From NCBI RefSeq assembly GCF_002283365.1, contig NZ_MQWD01000001.1, forward strand, positions 4,579,815-4,643,814: DNA of 64,000 nt, in the 5' to 3' direction. Under the pieces are notes generated by a model. It saw only the letters and a program-made list of their open reading frames with translations, was not told the origin of the DNA and made no database searches. Positions 1 to 9,166 of this stretch are shown one piece after another. This DNA comes from Rubrivirga marina (lineage in GTDB: Bacteria; Bacteroidota; Rhodothermia; Rhodothermales; Rubricoccaceae). Position numbers and translations under genes: made by a program. Each line of letters opens with the position of its first letter. The stretch's first letter is position 1.

Positions 1-2
1 CG

Positions 3-827
3 CCCGAACCGGCCCCAGAGCCGATCGCGCCGGAGCCTCCACCGGCCGAGGGGTTCACGACCACGTTCTCGACCGGCGCCGTCACCCCTGAGCCCATCGC
101 CGCCCCGCTGGCCGAGGCGCCGACGCCTGCCGCCTCAGTGGCCAGCGCGCCCGTCCGCCCACTGGCACCGGAGCCGCCCGGCGCGAGCGGCCCCGGCGGC
201 CCGCCCCTGACGGAGGTCGTCGCGCCGCCCGCGCCCGACCCGTCGCTGCTCGCCCCGCCGGAGGACCCCTTCGGCGGCAAGGACCCCGCCGACGGCCTCT
301 TCGCCCAGGGCTACCTCGCCGACTCGAAGGGCGGCGAGGTGGTCGGCACGATCCCCTCCGTTCCACCGATGCCGGCTGGCGCGGCTCCGAGCGCCCCCGC
401 GCTCCCGGCCTTCGCCCCGCTCGGCGGCGGCCTCGCGCCCGACCCCGGCGTCGCGTTCCGCTCGGCACTCGACGCGGCGTTCGCCAGCCGCGCCTCGGGC
501 ATCCCGTTCGTCGTCGTCGCCCTCCGGATGGACCCGGCCGCGCCCGGCGCGGCCCACTTCGGCGCCATCGAGTCCGGCGTCCGCGCCTCGCTCCGCCCGT
601 CCGACAAGATCCTCGTCGACGCGCCGCGCAAGCGGGCCGCCGTCGTGATGCCGTCGTCCGGCCCCGAGGCCGCCCAGGCCCTCTTCGGCGGGCTCCAGGA
701 GCACCTCCGCTCGGCCCTCGGCCCCGACGCCGACCGCGTCCTCCAGTCCGTCGCCGCGGTGACCGTCCCGGACGGCCAGCCGTTTCAGACGTCGGCTGAG
801 CTCCTGGCCTACGCCTTCGAGGGGTAG
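3..827 (+). CDS. Partial protein with Pro/Ala-rich linker and degenerate GGDEF-like C-terminal domain
   Basis: The frame is open to the left edge of the window, so the true start lies outside. The first roughly 130 residues are low complexity (Pro, Ala, Glu) and look like a flexible linker. The last 120 or so residues read like a diguanylate-cyclase (GGDEF) fold: a strand FVVVALRMD in place of the usual LLLDID, an acidic stretch with LRPSDKIL (as in 'LR.sD.v'), AAVVMPSSGPEAA (as in 'vllP.t...A') and a final TSAELLAYA helix. The GG[D/E]EF signature itself is absent (RKRAAVVMP sits there), so enzymatic activity is unlikely and a sensory or scaffold role is inferred. The stop at 825-827 precedes the convergent bshB1. 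Confidence 0.7.
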   Translation, partial: PEPAPEPIAPEPPPAEGFTTTFSTGAVTPEPIAAPLAEAPTPAASVASAPVRPLAPEPPGASGPGGPPLTEVVAPPAPDPSLLAPPEDPFGGKDPADGLFAQGYLADSKGGEVVGTIPSVPPMPAGAAPSAPALPAFAPLGGGLAPDPGVAFRSALDAAFASRASGIPFVVVALRMDPAAPGAAHFGAIESGVRASLRPSDKILVDAPRKRAAVVMPSSGPEAAQALFGGLQEHLRSALGPDADRVLQSVAAVTVPDGQPFQTSAELLAYAFEG

Positions 828-868
828 GCCCACCTCGACGGGCTCGTCCCCGAGGCGGGCCGAGTCAG

Positions 869-1648
869 TCACCGGAACGGCCGCTCGCGGCTCAGGATCG
901 CCACGAGGTCGGAGACGCCGACCGGGCCGTGGCGGTAGAGGAACGGCTCGCCGTAGTCGGCGCCGATACGGTAGCCGTAGACGCGCGCGCGCGCCTCGAC
1001 CCAGGCCAGGAAACCGGGGTTCGAGATGTACGTCTGCGGCCCGTCGTCGTCCGCCTCGGCGCCGGGCTGGTAGAACTGGCTGCCGTAGGCGAGGAGCGCC
1101 TCCATCCGCCGCTCCCACACGCTCGATACGTCGACCACAAACGTCGGCTCGAAGTCGAGGGCCTGCATGTAGTGGAGGACGTGGTGCGGACGCCACGGCT
1201 CCTGCGGCGTCCCGTCCTCCTCGACCGTCTCGACCTTGGCCAGCCCCGAGTAGAAGAGAGCGTCGATGCTGAGGCGCGTGGCGTCGCCGTGGTCGGGGTG
1301 ACGGACTTTTTCCGCTGTCGTCAGCACGATGGGCGGGCGATGGCGGCGGACGGCCCGGATCAGCTTGAGCTGGTTCTCCTTCGTGTTCTGGATGTCGCCG
1401 TCGGGGATGCCGAGGTTCTCACGGGCCGAGAGCCCCATGATCTTCGACGCGGCGGCGGCCTCCTCGGCCCGGCTCTCCGGCGTCCCGCGCGTGCCCAGTT
1501 CGCCGCGCGTAAAGTCGACGACGCCGGTCCGGTAGCCCTGGTCGGCCAGGAGACACATCGTCCCCCCGGCACAGAGTTCGACGTCGTCGGGGTGGGCGGC
1601 GAGGGCGAGAACGTCCAGCGGAGGTCGCGTAGCAACGTCGGGGGGCAT
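869..1648 (-). CDS. bshB1: Bacillithiol biosynthesis deacetylase BshB1
   Basis: This 259-residue enzyme is predicted to remove the acetyl group from GlcNAc-malate, the second step of bacillithiol synthesis in the cytoplasm. It belongs to the zinc-dependent LmbE/PIG-L deacetylase family. Visible hallmarks are the metal-binding AHPDD (residues 18-22) with HPDH (117-120), and the BshB1-type TRGELGTRGTPESR segment (47-60). Length and motif order match the BshB1 branch rather than mycothiol conjugate amidase. No bshA or bshC is present in the window, so the pathway genes are dispersed. The next gene upstream on the same strand is a lipoprotein and is probably unrelated. Confidence 0.93.
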   Translation of the reverse strand: MPPDVATRPPLDVLALAAHPDDVELCAGGTMCLLADQGYRTGVVDFTRGELGTRGTPESRAEEAAAASKIMGLSARENLGIPDGDIQNTKENQLKLIRAVRRHRPPIVLTTAEKVRHPDHGDATRLSIDALFYSGLAKVETVEEDGTPQEPWRPHHVLHYMQALDFEPTFVVDVSSVWERRMEALLAYGSQFYQPGAEADDDGPQTYISNPGFLAWVEARARVYGYRIGADYGEPFLYRHGPVGVSDLVAILSRERPFR

Positions 1649-1706
1649 CGGGAGATGGGAAACGTGTGGGAGGCCGGCTCCCTACCCGTTCCCCTTTCCC
1701 CGCTCC

Positions 1707-2387
1707 CTAGTTCCCAGCCGAGCCGTCCTCCTCGATGCGCTCGACGATGAACGTGCCGACGGTCGTGCCGGTCAGCGGGGCGTAGGCGACCTCGGCGATG
1801 GGCGCGCGGACGGCACGGGCGGCGTTCTCGGCCGTGTACGTCACCCCGTCGTCGGTGCCGGCGTCGTAGACCACGAGGTCGACCGTCGTGCGGTCGATCC
1901 ACCCGTCGTTCGTGCGGAGGTCGAGGCCGTTCACGCCGACGAACCAGTCCGGGCTGGGCGCGAGCATCGAGACGACGGAGAGGTGCGGGCGGTCGTCGGA
2001 GACCGTCACCTCGACCGTCGCGGCGCCGGGCGAGACGCCGACGTAGCCGCCCTCGACGTAGGCCGCGTCGGTGCCGAGGCCGGCGACCTCGCCTCGGAGG
2101 AGGTCCGTCGCCCCGGTCTCCGCCATCGACCGGATCCCGTCCGTCGCGGTCCCCCCGACCTCCCACAACGAGAGCCCCCCGACGTGGGCCGCGCCGGTCA
2201 GCGTCGAGAAGTGGGCCGACGCCGGAAACATGTCGGGGTGCGACTCGGCGCTCCACGTCGCGTCGAACGTGACGAGGTAGCGGGCCTCCCCGCGCTCGAC
2301 CTCCCCCAGCTCGTCGTCGTTCTCGGAGAACAGGCCGTCGCAGCCGACGAGGGAGACGAACAGGAGAAGGAGGGCGATGGGCCGCAT
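1707..2387 (-). CDS. Spondin_N-domain lipoprotein
   Basis: The start at 2387 was chosen because it gives a lipoprotein signal, MRPIALLLLFVSLVGC, with Cys at residue 16; the frame opens further upstream but without a signal peptide. The body matches the Spondin_N family: ATW...HP..FP..AHFS.L.GAAH, the W..GG.A.DGIRSMAETG block, MLAPSPDWFVGVNGLDL and DLVVYDAGTDDG all occur in the expected order. In bacteria this domain is found on secreted or cell-surface proteins of mostly unknown role; calcium-binding adhesion is inferred from eukaryotic spondins. The protein should be anchored in an envelope membrane. A palindrome of the window-wide family lies just upstream (2459-2476). Confidence 0.85.
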   Translation of the reverse strand: MRPIALLLLFVSLVGCDGLFSENDDELGEVERGEARYLVTFDATWSAESHPDMFPASAHFSTLTGAAHVGGLSLWEVGGTATDGIRSMAETGATDLLRGEVAGLGTDAAYVEGGYVGVSPGAATVEVTVSDDRPHLSVVSMLAPSPDWFVGVNGLDLRTNDGWIDRTTVDLVVYDAGTDDGVTYTAENAARAVRAPIAEVAYAPLTGTTVGTFIVERIEEDGSAGN

Positions 2388-2458
2388 GGCGCAGGAGGAG
2401 GGCTCGGCGACAAGACGTGCCGGCCCGGCGATCTCGTACCTCGTCCTCTGACTCGCTC

Positions 2459-2476
2459 CGCCTCGGCGCCGAGGCG
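2459..2476. repeat. Palindromic repeat, copy in the guaA/spondin gap
   Basis: CGCCTCGGCGCCGAGGCG is a perfect 18-bp palindrome downstream of guaA and upstream of the spondin lipoprotein (both minus strand). No T-run follows on either strand. Confidence 0.8.
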
Positions 2477-2496
2477 AGCACACCACCGGCGCGCCC

Positions 2497-4083
2497 CTAC
2501 TCCCACTCGATGGTCGCCGGCGGCTTGCTGCTCACGTCGTACGCCACCCGGTTGATGCCGCGGACCTCGTTGATGATCCGGTTCGACGCGCGCCCGAGCA
2601 CCTCGTACGGCAGCTTCGCCCAGTCCGCCGTCATGCCGTCGGTGGAGGTCACGGCACGGAGGCAGACGGCCTGCTCGTAGGTCCGGTAATCGCCCATCAC
2701 GCCGACCGACTGGACCGGGAGGAGCACGGCGAAGGCCTGCCACACGTCGTCGTAGGTCCCCGAGGTCTCGAGCTCGTCGAGCCAGATCGTGTCGGCCTGG
2801 CGCAGCAGGTCGGCCTTCTCGCGGTCGACGGGGCCGAGGATCCGGACGGCGAGGCCGGGGCCGGGGAACGGGTGCCGGCGGATGATGGCGTCCGGCACGC
2901 CGAGCTGGCGGCCGACCTCGCGGACTTCGTCCTTGAACAGCTCCCGGAACGGCTCGACGAGCTCGAAGCCCAGCTTTTCGGGCAGCCCGCCGACGTTGTG
3001 GTGCGTCTTGATGGTCGCGCTCGGCCCCTTGAACGAGACCGACTCGATCACGTCCGGGTAGAGCGTGCCCTGCGCGAGGAACCGCGGCTTGTGGCCGAGC
3101 TCGGCCGTGACCGCCTCGGTCTCCTGCTCGAACACCTCGATAAAGGTCCGCCCGATGATCCTCCGCTTCTCCTCCGGGTCCGCGACGCCCGCGAGGCGGC
3201 CGAGGAAGAGGTCGCTGGCGTCGACGGCGCGGAGGTCGATGTCGAACCCGTCGCGGAACGTCGTCTGGACCTGCTCGAACTCGCCGGCCCGGAGCAGCCC
3301 GTTGTCGACGAACACGCACGTGAGCTGGTCGCCGATGGCCTTGTGCAGCAGCGCCGCCGCCACCGACGAGTCGACGCCGCCGCTCAGCCCGAGGATCACG
3401 TGGTCGTCGCCGACCTGGGCCCGGATCTCCTCGGCCTTCTCGTCGATGAACGAGCCCGTCGTCCAGTCGCCGCGGAGGCCGCAGACCTCGCGGACGAAGT
3501 TGCGCAGGATCGTCGCCCCGTGCTCGGTGTGGACCACCTCGGGGTGGAACTGGACGCCGTAGACCTTCCCGTGCTCGCTGTCCGGCTCGGCGGCGACGGC
3601 CGCGATCGGCGCGTTGTCGGTGGCGGCGACGGCGCGGAAGCCGTCGGGGAGGCGCGTGAGGTGGTCGCCGTGGCTCATCCACACGACCGAGCCCTCGGGG
3701 ACGCCACGGAACAGGTCGTTCTCCTCGTGGCTCACGATCGGCGAGCGACCGAACTCGCGCCGCGCGCTCGGCTCGACGCCGCCGCCGAGGGCGTGCGCGA
3801 GGGCCTGCAGCCCGTAGCAGATGCCGAGGACCGGCACCTTCTCCCCCGTCCCCGGCTGGCGGAGATCGAGCAGCGACGGGTCGAGTTGGGGCGAGTCCTC
3901 GTCGTAGACCGACATCGGGCCGCCCGACAGGATCAGCCCGCTCGGCTCCATCGCCGCCACCTCCTCGGCCGGCAGCGTGCACGGGTGGATCTCGCAGTAG
4001 ACGCCGGCCTCGCGGACGCGACGGGCGATGAGCTGCGTCGTCTGGCTGCCGAAGTCGAGGATGACGACCGTTTCGTGGGTCAT
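2497..4083 (-). CDS. guaA: GMP synthase (glutamine-hydrolysing)
   Basis: GuaA converts XMP to GMP using glutamine and ATP in the cytoplasm, the last step of guanine nucleotide synthesis. The 528-residue length is typical. An N-terminal class I glutamine amidotransferase domain carries the triad Cys89 (GICYG), His180 and Glu182 (FHPEV). It is followed by an ATP-pyrophosphatase domain with the P-loop SGGVDSS (234-240) and the C-terminal dimerisation domain ending KPPATIEWE. The start [14 protein letters not shown] is fixed by family homology; the frame is open far upstream, but that sequence is antisense to gcvH. No Shine-Dalgarno sequence precedes it. It stands alone, with no guaB nearby. Confidence 0.98.
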   Translation of the reverse strand: MTHETVVILDFGSQTTQLIARRVREAGVYCEIHPCTLPAEEVAAMEPSGLILSGGPMSVYDEDSPQLDPSLLDLRQPGTGEKVPVLGICYGLQALAHALGGGVEPSARREFGRSPIVSHEENDLFRGVPEGSVVWMSHGDHLTRLPDGFRAVAATDNAPIAAVAAEPDSEHGKVYGVQFHPEVVHTEHGATILRNFVREVCGLRGDWTTGSFIDEKAEEIRAQVGDDHVILGLSGGVDSSVAAALLHKAIGDQLTCVFVDNGLLRAGEFEQVQTTFRDGFDIDLRAVDASDLFLGRLAGVADPEEKRRIIGRTFIEVFEQETEAVTAELGHKPRFLAQGTLYPDVIESVSFKGPSATIKTHHNVGGLPEKLGFELVEPFRELFKDEVREVGRQLGVPDAIIRRHPFPGPGLAVRILGPVDREKADLLRQADTIWLDELETSGTYDDVWQAFAVLLPVQSVGVMGDYRTYEQAVCLRAVTSTDGMTADWAKLPYEVLGRASNRIINEVRGINRVAYDVSSKPPATIEWE

Positions 4084-4104
4084 GGCGGGCGGGGGGAAAA
4101 GGCC

Positions 4105-4135
4105 GGGGGTGCCGACGACTGCCGCCGGCACCCCC
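4105..4135 (-). terminator. Hairpin terminator candidate after gcvH
   Basis: Arms GGGGGTGCCG (4105-4114) and CGGCACCCCC (4126-4135) form a 10-bp stem. Read on the minus strand, the stem is followed by GGCCTTTTCC, so it could end gcvH transcripts before guaA. Confidence 0.5.
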
Positions 4136-4157
4136 TGGAATCTCGCTGCGATCGGGC

Positions 4158-4541
4158 CTAGGCGCCGATCATCTCTTTGTACTCGGCGGCCGAGAGGAGG
4201 GCGTCGACGTCCGACGCATCGGCCGGGCGGATCTTGACCATCCAGCCCTCGCCGTACGGGTCGGCGTTGACCGTCTCGGGCGCGCCGTCGAGCGCGTCGT
4301 TGAGCGCCTCGACCGTCCCCGAGATCGGCGCGAACAGCTCGCTCACGGTCTTGACCGCCTCGACGGTCCCGAGCGCGCCCTCGGCCTCCACCTCGGACCC
4401 TTCGGCCTCGAGCTCGACGAACACGATGTCGCCGAGCTCGCTCTGAGCGTAGTCCGTGATGCCGACGACCGCGAGGCCGTCGTCGTCGAGGCGGACCCAC
4501 TCGTGGTCCTTCGTGTAGCGGAGGTCTGGGGGGAAGTCCAT
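4158..4541 (-). CDS. gcvH: Glycine cleavage system H protein
   Basis: This 127-residue lipoyl carrier shuttles the aminomethyl group between the P, T and L proteins of glycine cleavage. The lipoylation site is Lys64 in [11 protein letters not shown], and the typical N-terminus [10 protein letters not shown] and the AP.SG turn are present. The family length is about 125-130 residues. The other gcv genes are not in the window. It lies 20 bp downstream of accC on the same strand, so it may be co-transcribed with the acc genes. In organisms lacking octanoyl-transfer routes GcvH also serves lipoate assembly, which may explain an orphan copy beside biotin-carboxylase genes; this last point is inference. 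Confidence 0.96.
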   Translation of the reverse strand: MDFPPDLRYTKDHEWVRLDDDGLAVVGITDYAQSELGDIVFVELEAEGSEVEAEGALGTVEAVKTVSELFAPISGTVEALNDALDGAPETVNADPYGEGWMVKIRPADASDVDALLSAAEYKEMIGA

Positions 4542-4561
4542 AGAGGTCGAAGGGGCAGGGG

Positions 4562-5905
4562 CTACTCCGGAGGCGTGAGCTCGAACCGCTCGAGGAACTT
4601 CGTGTCGAAGTCGCCGGCGACGAAGCGGGGGTCCTGGAGGAGCTGCTGATGGAATGGGACGGTCGTCTTGAGGCCCTCGATGATGAACTCATCGAGGGCC
4701 CGGAGCATCTTCGTGATCGCCCGGTCGCGCGTCGTCTCGCGGACGATGAGCTTGGCGATCATCGAGTCGTACGTCGGCGGGACGGTGTAGCCGGCGTAGA
4801 CGTGCGTGTCGCAGCGGACCCCGCGGCCCTTGGGGCTGTGGAACGCCGTGATCTTCCCCGGCGACGGCGAGAAGTTGCGGAACGGGTCCTCGGCGTTGAT
4901 CCGGCACTCGATGGAGTGCCCGACCGGCACGTGGTTGCCCGACGTGATCTTTTCGCCCTCGGCCACGCGGAGCTGCCACTCGATGAGGTCCGTGTCCGTG
5001 ACCTCCTCCGTCACCGGGTGCTCCACCTGGATCCGGGTGTTCATCTCCATGAAGTAGAAGTCCCGGTTCTTGTCGACCAGGAACTCGACCGTGCCCGCGC
5101 CGCGGTAGTCGACGGCGAGCGCGCCGGCGATGGCGGCGTCGCCCATCCGCTGGCGGAGGTCGGGGTCGAGGATCGGGCTCGGCGCCTCTTCGAGGAGCTT
5201 CTGGTGGCGGCGCTGGATCGAGCACTCGCGCTCGCCGAAGTGGACGACCGTCCCCTGCCCGTCGCCGACGAGCTGGATCTCGATGTGGCGCGGCTCCTCG
5301 ACGAACTTCTCGATGTAGAGCCGGCCGTCGCCGAACGCGTTCTGGGCCTCGGTGCCGGCCGCGACGAACAGCTTCTCGAACTCGGCCTCGTCGCGGGCCA
5401 TCCGCATGCCCTTGCCGCCGCCGCCCGCCGACGCCTTGATCATGACCGGGAAGCCGGCCTCCCGGGCCGCCGCCAGGCCCTCCGTGACGTCCTCCACGGC
5501 GCCGTCGGAGCCGGGCACGACGGGGACGCCCGCGGCCTGCATGGTCTCCTTGGCGACCGACTTGTCGCCCATCTTCGAGATCGTCTCGGCCTTCGGGCCG
5601 ATGAACGTCAAGTCGTGGTCGTCGCAGATCCGGGCGAACTCGGCGTTCTCGGAGAGGAACCCGTAGCCGGGGTGGATCGCGTCGGCGCCGGTGACCTCGG
5701 CCGCCGCGATGATGGCCGGGATCTTGAGGTAGCTCTGGGCGCTCGGCGCGGGCCCGATGCAGACGGCCTCGTCGGCGAACCGAACGGCGAGCGTGTCGCG
5801 GTCGACGGTCGAGTAGACGGCGACCGTCTGGAGCCCCATCTCCCGGCAGGTCCGGATGATGCGGAGCGCGATCTCGCCGCGGTTGGCGATGAGGACCTTC
5901 TTCAT
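4562..5905 (-). CDS. accC: Acetyl-CoA carboxylase, biotin carboxylase subunit
   Basis: AccC carboxylates the biotin on AccB with ATP and bicarbonate, the first half-reaction of fatty-acid synthesis. The 447 residues match the family. The N-terminal biotin-carboxylase fold begins [15 protein letters not shown], the ATP-grasp glycine-rich loop [10 protein letters not shown] is at 161-170, the biotin-contacting [11 protein letters not shown] segment follows, and the [13 protein letters not shown] catalytic block is intact. The gene follows accB with 58 bp between them. That spacer (5906-5963) is strikingly AT-rich for this genome and has no Shine-Dalgarno sequence. The carboxyltransferase genes accA and accD are elsewhere. 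Confidence 0.97.
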   Translation of the reverse strand: MKKVLIANRGEIALRIIRTCREMGLQTVAVYSTVDRDTLAVRFADEAVCIGPAPSAQSYLKIPAIIAAAEVTGADAIHPGYGFLSENAEFARICDDHDLTFIGPKAETISKMGDKSVAKETMQAAGVPVVPGSDGAVEDVTEGLAAAREAGFPVMIKASAGGGGKGMRMARDEAEFEKLFVAAGTEAQNAFGDGRLYIEKFVEEPRHIEIQLVGDGQGTVVHFGERECSIQRRHQKLLEEAPSPILDPDLRQRMGDAAIAGALAVDYRGAGTVEFLVDKNRDFYFMEMNTRIQVEHPVTEEVTDTDLIEWQLRVAEGEKITSGNHVPVGHSIECRINAEDPFRNFSPSPGKITAFHSPKGRGVRCDTHVYAGYTVPPTYDSMIAKLIVRETTRDRAITKMLRALDEFIIEGLKTTVPFHQQLLQDPRFVAGDFDTKFLERFELTPPE

Positions 5906-5963
5906 TTATGAGTTCCGATTGGTGATCTTCGATTGCGAGACTCAATCATTCAATCATCAACCG

Positions 5964-6458
<495 letters not shown>

Positions 6459-6568
6459 GGGACGGGCGGGGCTCAGAGGGGGCCCCAAGCTACGGCGACG
6501 CCCTGGCCGGCGGTCCCGGCCGGGGCATTTCGGGGGGCGACGGCGCAGCGGCGGGCGCCGCCAGCGGC

Positions 6569-7138
6569 TCAAGCCGCGCTCACGCGGGTCTGGTAGCTCG
6601 CCGTCTCGGTGTCGACGCGGATCACGTCGCCCTCGTTGATGAAGAGGGGGACGTAGACGGTCGCGCCGGACTCGAGCGTGGCCGGCTTCGTGGCGCCGGT
6701 GGCCGTGTCGCCCTTGAGGCCGGGGTCGGTCTGCGTGACCTTCAGCTCGACCTGTCGCGGGAGCTCGACGGAGAGCGCCTCGTCGGTCGCGGCGTCGACG
6801 AGCACGTCGATCATGCCGCCCTCCTTGATGAGGTCCTTGCCCTCGACGAGGTCCGACCGGAGCGCGCGCTGCTCGTAGGTCTCCGTGTTCATGAAGTGGA
6901 GCCCGAGGTCGTCCTCGTAGAGGTACTGCATCTGGCGGCGCTCGACGCGGGCCGTCTCGACCTTCTCGCCGGCCCGGAACGTCGTGTCGACGATCTTCCC
7001 GTTGCGGACGTTCTTGAGCTTGCCGCGGACGAACGCGCCGCCCTTGCCGGGCTTGACGTGCTGGAACTCGACGATCTGCCAGAGGTCGTCCTTCCAGTTG
7101 AGGACGAGGCCGTTACGGAAATCCTGGGTGGAGGGCAT
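6569..7138 (-). CDS. efp: Translation elongation factor P
   Basis: EF-P relieves ribosome stalling at proline stretches. The chosen start, [13 protein letters not shown] at 7138, gives 189 residues, the usual family length; a frame nine codons longer exists but is not conserved-looking. The modification loop reads KPGKGGAF with Lys32 at the tip, so this is the lysine type rather than the arginine type. An OB domain (about 65-125) and a C-terminal OB domain ending [18 protein letters not shown] follow. The gene begins the minus-strand block efp-accB-accC-gcvH; 110 bp separate it from accB. Confidence 0.97.
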   Translation of the reverse strand: MPSTQDFRNGLVLNWKDDLWQIVEFQHVKPGKGGAFVRGKLKNVRNGKIVDTTFRAGEKVETARVERRQMQYLYEDDLGLHFMNTETYEQRALRSDLVEGKDLIKEGGMIDVLVDAATDEALSVELPRQVELKVTQTDPGLKGDTATGATKPATLESGATVYVPLFINEGDVIRVDTETASYQTRVSAA

Positions 7139-7211
7139 GCGGGGGGCGGTCTGGGGATCGGGCAAGCTATCGCCAGCGCCCCAGGCGACGGGCGAAGCCG
7201 CCGTGGAACCG

Positions 7212-7769
7212 TCAGAACCGGACGCCGACCGAGAGGGGGACGTGGACCGTCGGGAAATTGAACGCTCCGGCCCCGTAGTCCGTCACCATGGCAACAGCGC
7301 TCACCTCGGCCGAGACGGCGGCGCCCCCTATGGGCACCTCGATCCCGACCCCGGCGTGGTTGCCCCAGAACACGTCGCCGTATGGGTTCTGGTCACGCTC
7401 GATCGAGACGGTGTACAGCCCGGTGCCAAGCAGACCGTAGGCCGCGACGCCTCTTCCCCGACTCCGGTAGAGAGCCGACACGCGGACGCCGGCCGACGAG
7501 TAGTCGCCCCGGCCACTGTTGGTGCCCACGCCGACGGGCCCGTCATCGTCGTACAGTCGAGTCCACGTCACGCCGAGGTGGGGCGAAAAGCCAGGCGCCC
7601 GCCGACTGGCGGAGAGCGTCGCCGCCACGCCCGCTGATCGGTGAGTGCCGAGAGCCCCGGTTGGCATAGCCACCCCGACGTCGACTCCAATCCGGGGTTG
7701 TGCGTCGGTCGCGACGGCCCCAAGTAGTACGAGGGCGACAATGGCTGATCGGGCGTGCATGGGCTTCAT
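7212..7769 (-). CDS. Exported outer-membrane beta-barrel-like protein
   Basis: This 185-residue protein begins MKPMHARSAIVALVLLGAVATDAQ, a signal peptide with cleavage after TDA. A second ATG at 7760 is possible. The mature part alternates hydrophobic and polar residues in short strands (IGVDVGVAMPTG, VAATLSAS, HLGVTWTRLYDD, AGVRVSALYRS, AAYGLLGTGLYTVSI, AGVGIEVPIGGAAVSAEVSA) and ends VHVPLSVGVRF with a terminal Phe. This is typical of small 8-strand outer-membrane barrels in Bacteroidota. No specific function is recognisable. It diverges from the RpiB-like gene across 96 bp. Confidence 0.72.
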   Translation of the reverse strand: MKPMHARSAIVALVLLGAVATDAQPRIGVDVGVAMPTGALGTHRSAGVAATLSASRRAPGFSPHLGVTWTRLYDDDGPVGVGTNSGRGDYSSAGVRVSALYRSRGRGVAAYGLLGTGLYTVSIERDQNPYGDVFWGNHAGVGIEVPIGGAAVSAEVSAVAMVTDYGAGAFNFPTVHVPLSVGVRF

Positions 7770-7865
7770 CGGAACGCGTCCCCATGCTATCCGACCCGAG
7801 GCGGGACGGCCTGATACGATCCGACTAGCCCGCAGCCGGACGCAAAGGTCACGTAGCTTCCGGCC

Positions 7866-8531
7866 ATGCCGCGCCTCGTCTCCGAACGCACCGTCCTCGA
7901 CGCCCTCGCCGCCGGCCAGTCGACGCTGGCCGTGCCCGAGGGCGCGCTCGTGACGGCCCTCGCCCGCGACACGGCCCGCGACCGGGGGCTCCACCTCGTC
8001 ACCGAGGCGGGCGGACCCGCGGCGACGCCCACCGAACCGACCGCCCTCCCGTCGGCTCCCGTGAAGACGCTCGCGATCGGCTGCGACCACGCCGGGTTCG
8101 ACATCAAAGAGGCCCTCGCCGAACACGCGAAGAGCCTCGGGTGGACGATCACGGACGTCGGCACAACCTCGACGGACAGCGTCGACTACCCGGACTTCGC
8201 GTACGCCGTGGCCCGGCTGGTCCACCTCGGGCGCGTCGCGGCCGGGCTGATGATCGACGGCGTGGGCGTGGGCTCGGCGATGGTGTGCAACAAGGTGCCG
8301 GGCGTCCGCGCGGCGCTGTGCCCCAACACGTTCGCGGCCTTCAACGCCCGCGCCCACAACGACGCCAACGTGATTACGCTCGGGAGCCGGACGATGGGCG
8401 TCGAGGTCTGCAAGCGCGTCCTCGCCGAGTTCCTCGCGACCGACTTCGAGGGCGGCCGCCACGCCCGGCGCGTCGACAAGATCAAGGACGTCGAGGCGCG
8501 TTTCCTGCCGGGCGCCGGAGGAGTGGCCTAG
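7866..8531 (+). CDS. RpiB/LacAB-family sugar-phosphate isomerase with N-terminal extension
   Basis: Residues from about 66 onward are an RpiB fold: AIGCDHAGFDIKEAL, GTTSTDSVDYPDFA, GVGSAMVCNKVPGVRAAL and AHNDANVITLGSR. The family's catalytic Cys loop (CGTG) reads DGVG here, so Asp replaces Cys, while the catalytic His (AHNDAN) is kept. The first 48 residues form an extra module (LVSERTVLDALAAGQ, then PEGALVTALARDTARDRG). This module is repeated at the C-terminus of the next protein and resembles a segment seen in ethanolamine-utilisation and other microcompartment proteins. The stop overlaps the next GTG by one base (TAGTG), so the two are translationally coupled. The substrate is unknown; a pentose phosphate or related aldose phosphate is inferred. 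Confidence 0.85.
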   Translation: MPRLVSERTVLDALAAGQSTLAVPEGALVTALARDTARDRGLHLVTEAGGPAATPTEPTALPSAPVKTLAIGCDHAGFDIKEALAEHAKSLGWTITDVGTTSTDSVDYPDFAYAVARLVHLGRVAAGLMIDGVGVGSAMVCNKVPGVRAALCPNTFAAFNARAHNDANVITLGSRTMGVEVCKRVLAEFLATDFEGGRHARRVDKIKDVEARFLPGAGGVA

Positions 8532-9166
8532 TGCGCGCCGACGCCCTCCCGGTGCGACCGCTCGGGTCGCTCGCCACGCTCCCACCCGACTCGCTGGCGG
8601 AGTTGTTCGGCGCCGGCGCGAGGCTCCGGCCGTCCGCGACCGTCGAGGTCGTCCGCCTCGGCGAGGTCGTGGGCCGCGTGCCGGTCGCGGCCGGCGACGC
8701 GCTCCGCCTCCGGGTCGACGCGGCGACCGAGGTGAGCGGACCGGTCCACCTGCGCGGCCCGGCGGGCGCCCTAGCTGTCGACGCCGAGGCCGTCCGCTCG
8801 AGGCTCGTGCTGCCCGACGGGCTCCGACGGGCGTGGGGCGTCGGCGAGACGGCCGTGCTCGGACTCGGACCGGTCGCGCTGGCCGTGCCGGTCGCGAGTG
8901 GGCCGGACGCCGTCGTCGAGATCGAGCGCACGCTGTGGCTCGGCGCCGGGCGCCCCGAGACGGCGCGCTGGCTCTCAGGGGTCGACCTCGCCCCGCCCGC
9001 TCCGGAGCCCGCCGATGGGCCCCTCGTCATCGAGCGCCGCGTGGTCACCGAGACCGACGTGCGGCAGGCCCGCCTCAAGCACCGCCGGATCCGGCTGACG
9101 CCGGGCCAGATCGTTACGCCCGCGGCGCAGACGCTCGCCCGCGAGGCCGGCGTGTTCGTGGACTGA
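8531..9166 (+). CDS. PduL-like (phosphate propanoyltransferase-related) protein, degenerate
   Basis: A 211-residue protein starting at GTG 8531 inside the stop of the RpiB-like gene. The opening region LGSLATLPPDSLAELFGAGARL mirrors the PduL N-terminal block (Hvhls.edl..LFG.g..L). A second half, SRLVLPDGLRRAWGVGETAVLGL with later VEIERT, mirrors the second PduL barrel (rHiHms.edA..lGv.dg). The zinc-binding His residues of PduL are not visible (LGSLATL and SRLVL where R-H-x-H is expected), so catalysis is doubtful. Residues about 170-211 repeat the module found at the N-terminus of its neighbour (VVTETDVRQARLKHR, then TPGQIVTPAAQTLAREAG). Homology to PduL is my reading and should be tested by profile search. 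Confidence 0.55.
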   Translation: MRADALPVRPLGSLATLPPDSLAELFGAGARLRPSATVEVVRLGEVVGRVPVAAGDALRLRVDAATEVSGPVHLRGPAGALAVDAEAVRSRLVLPDGLRRAWGVGETAVLGLGPVALAVPVASGPDAVVEIERTLWLGAGRPETARWLSGVDLAPPAPEPADGPLVIERRVVTETDVRQARLKHRRIRLTPGQIVTPAAQTLAREAGVFVD

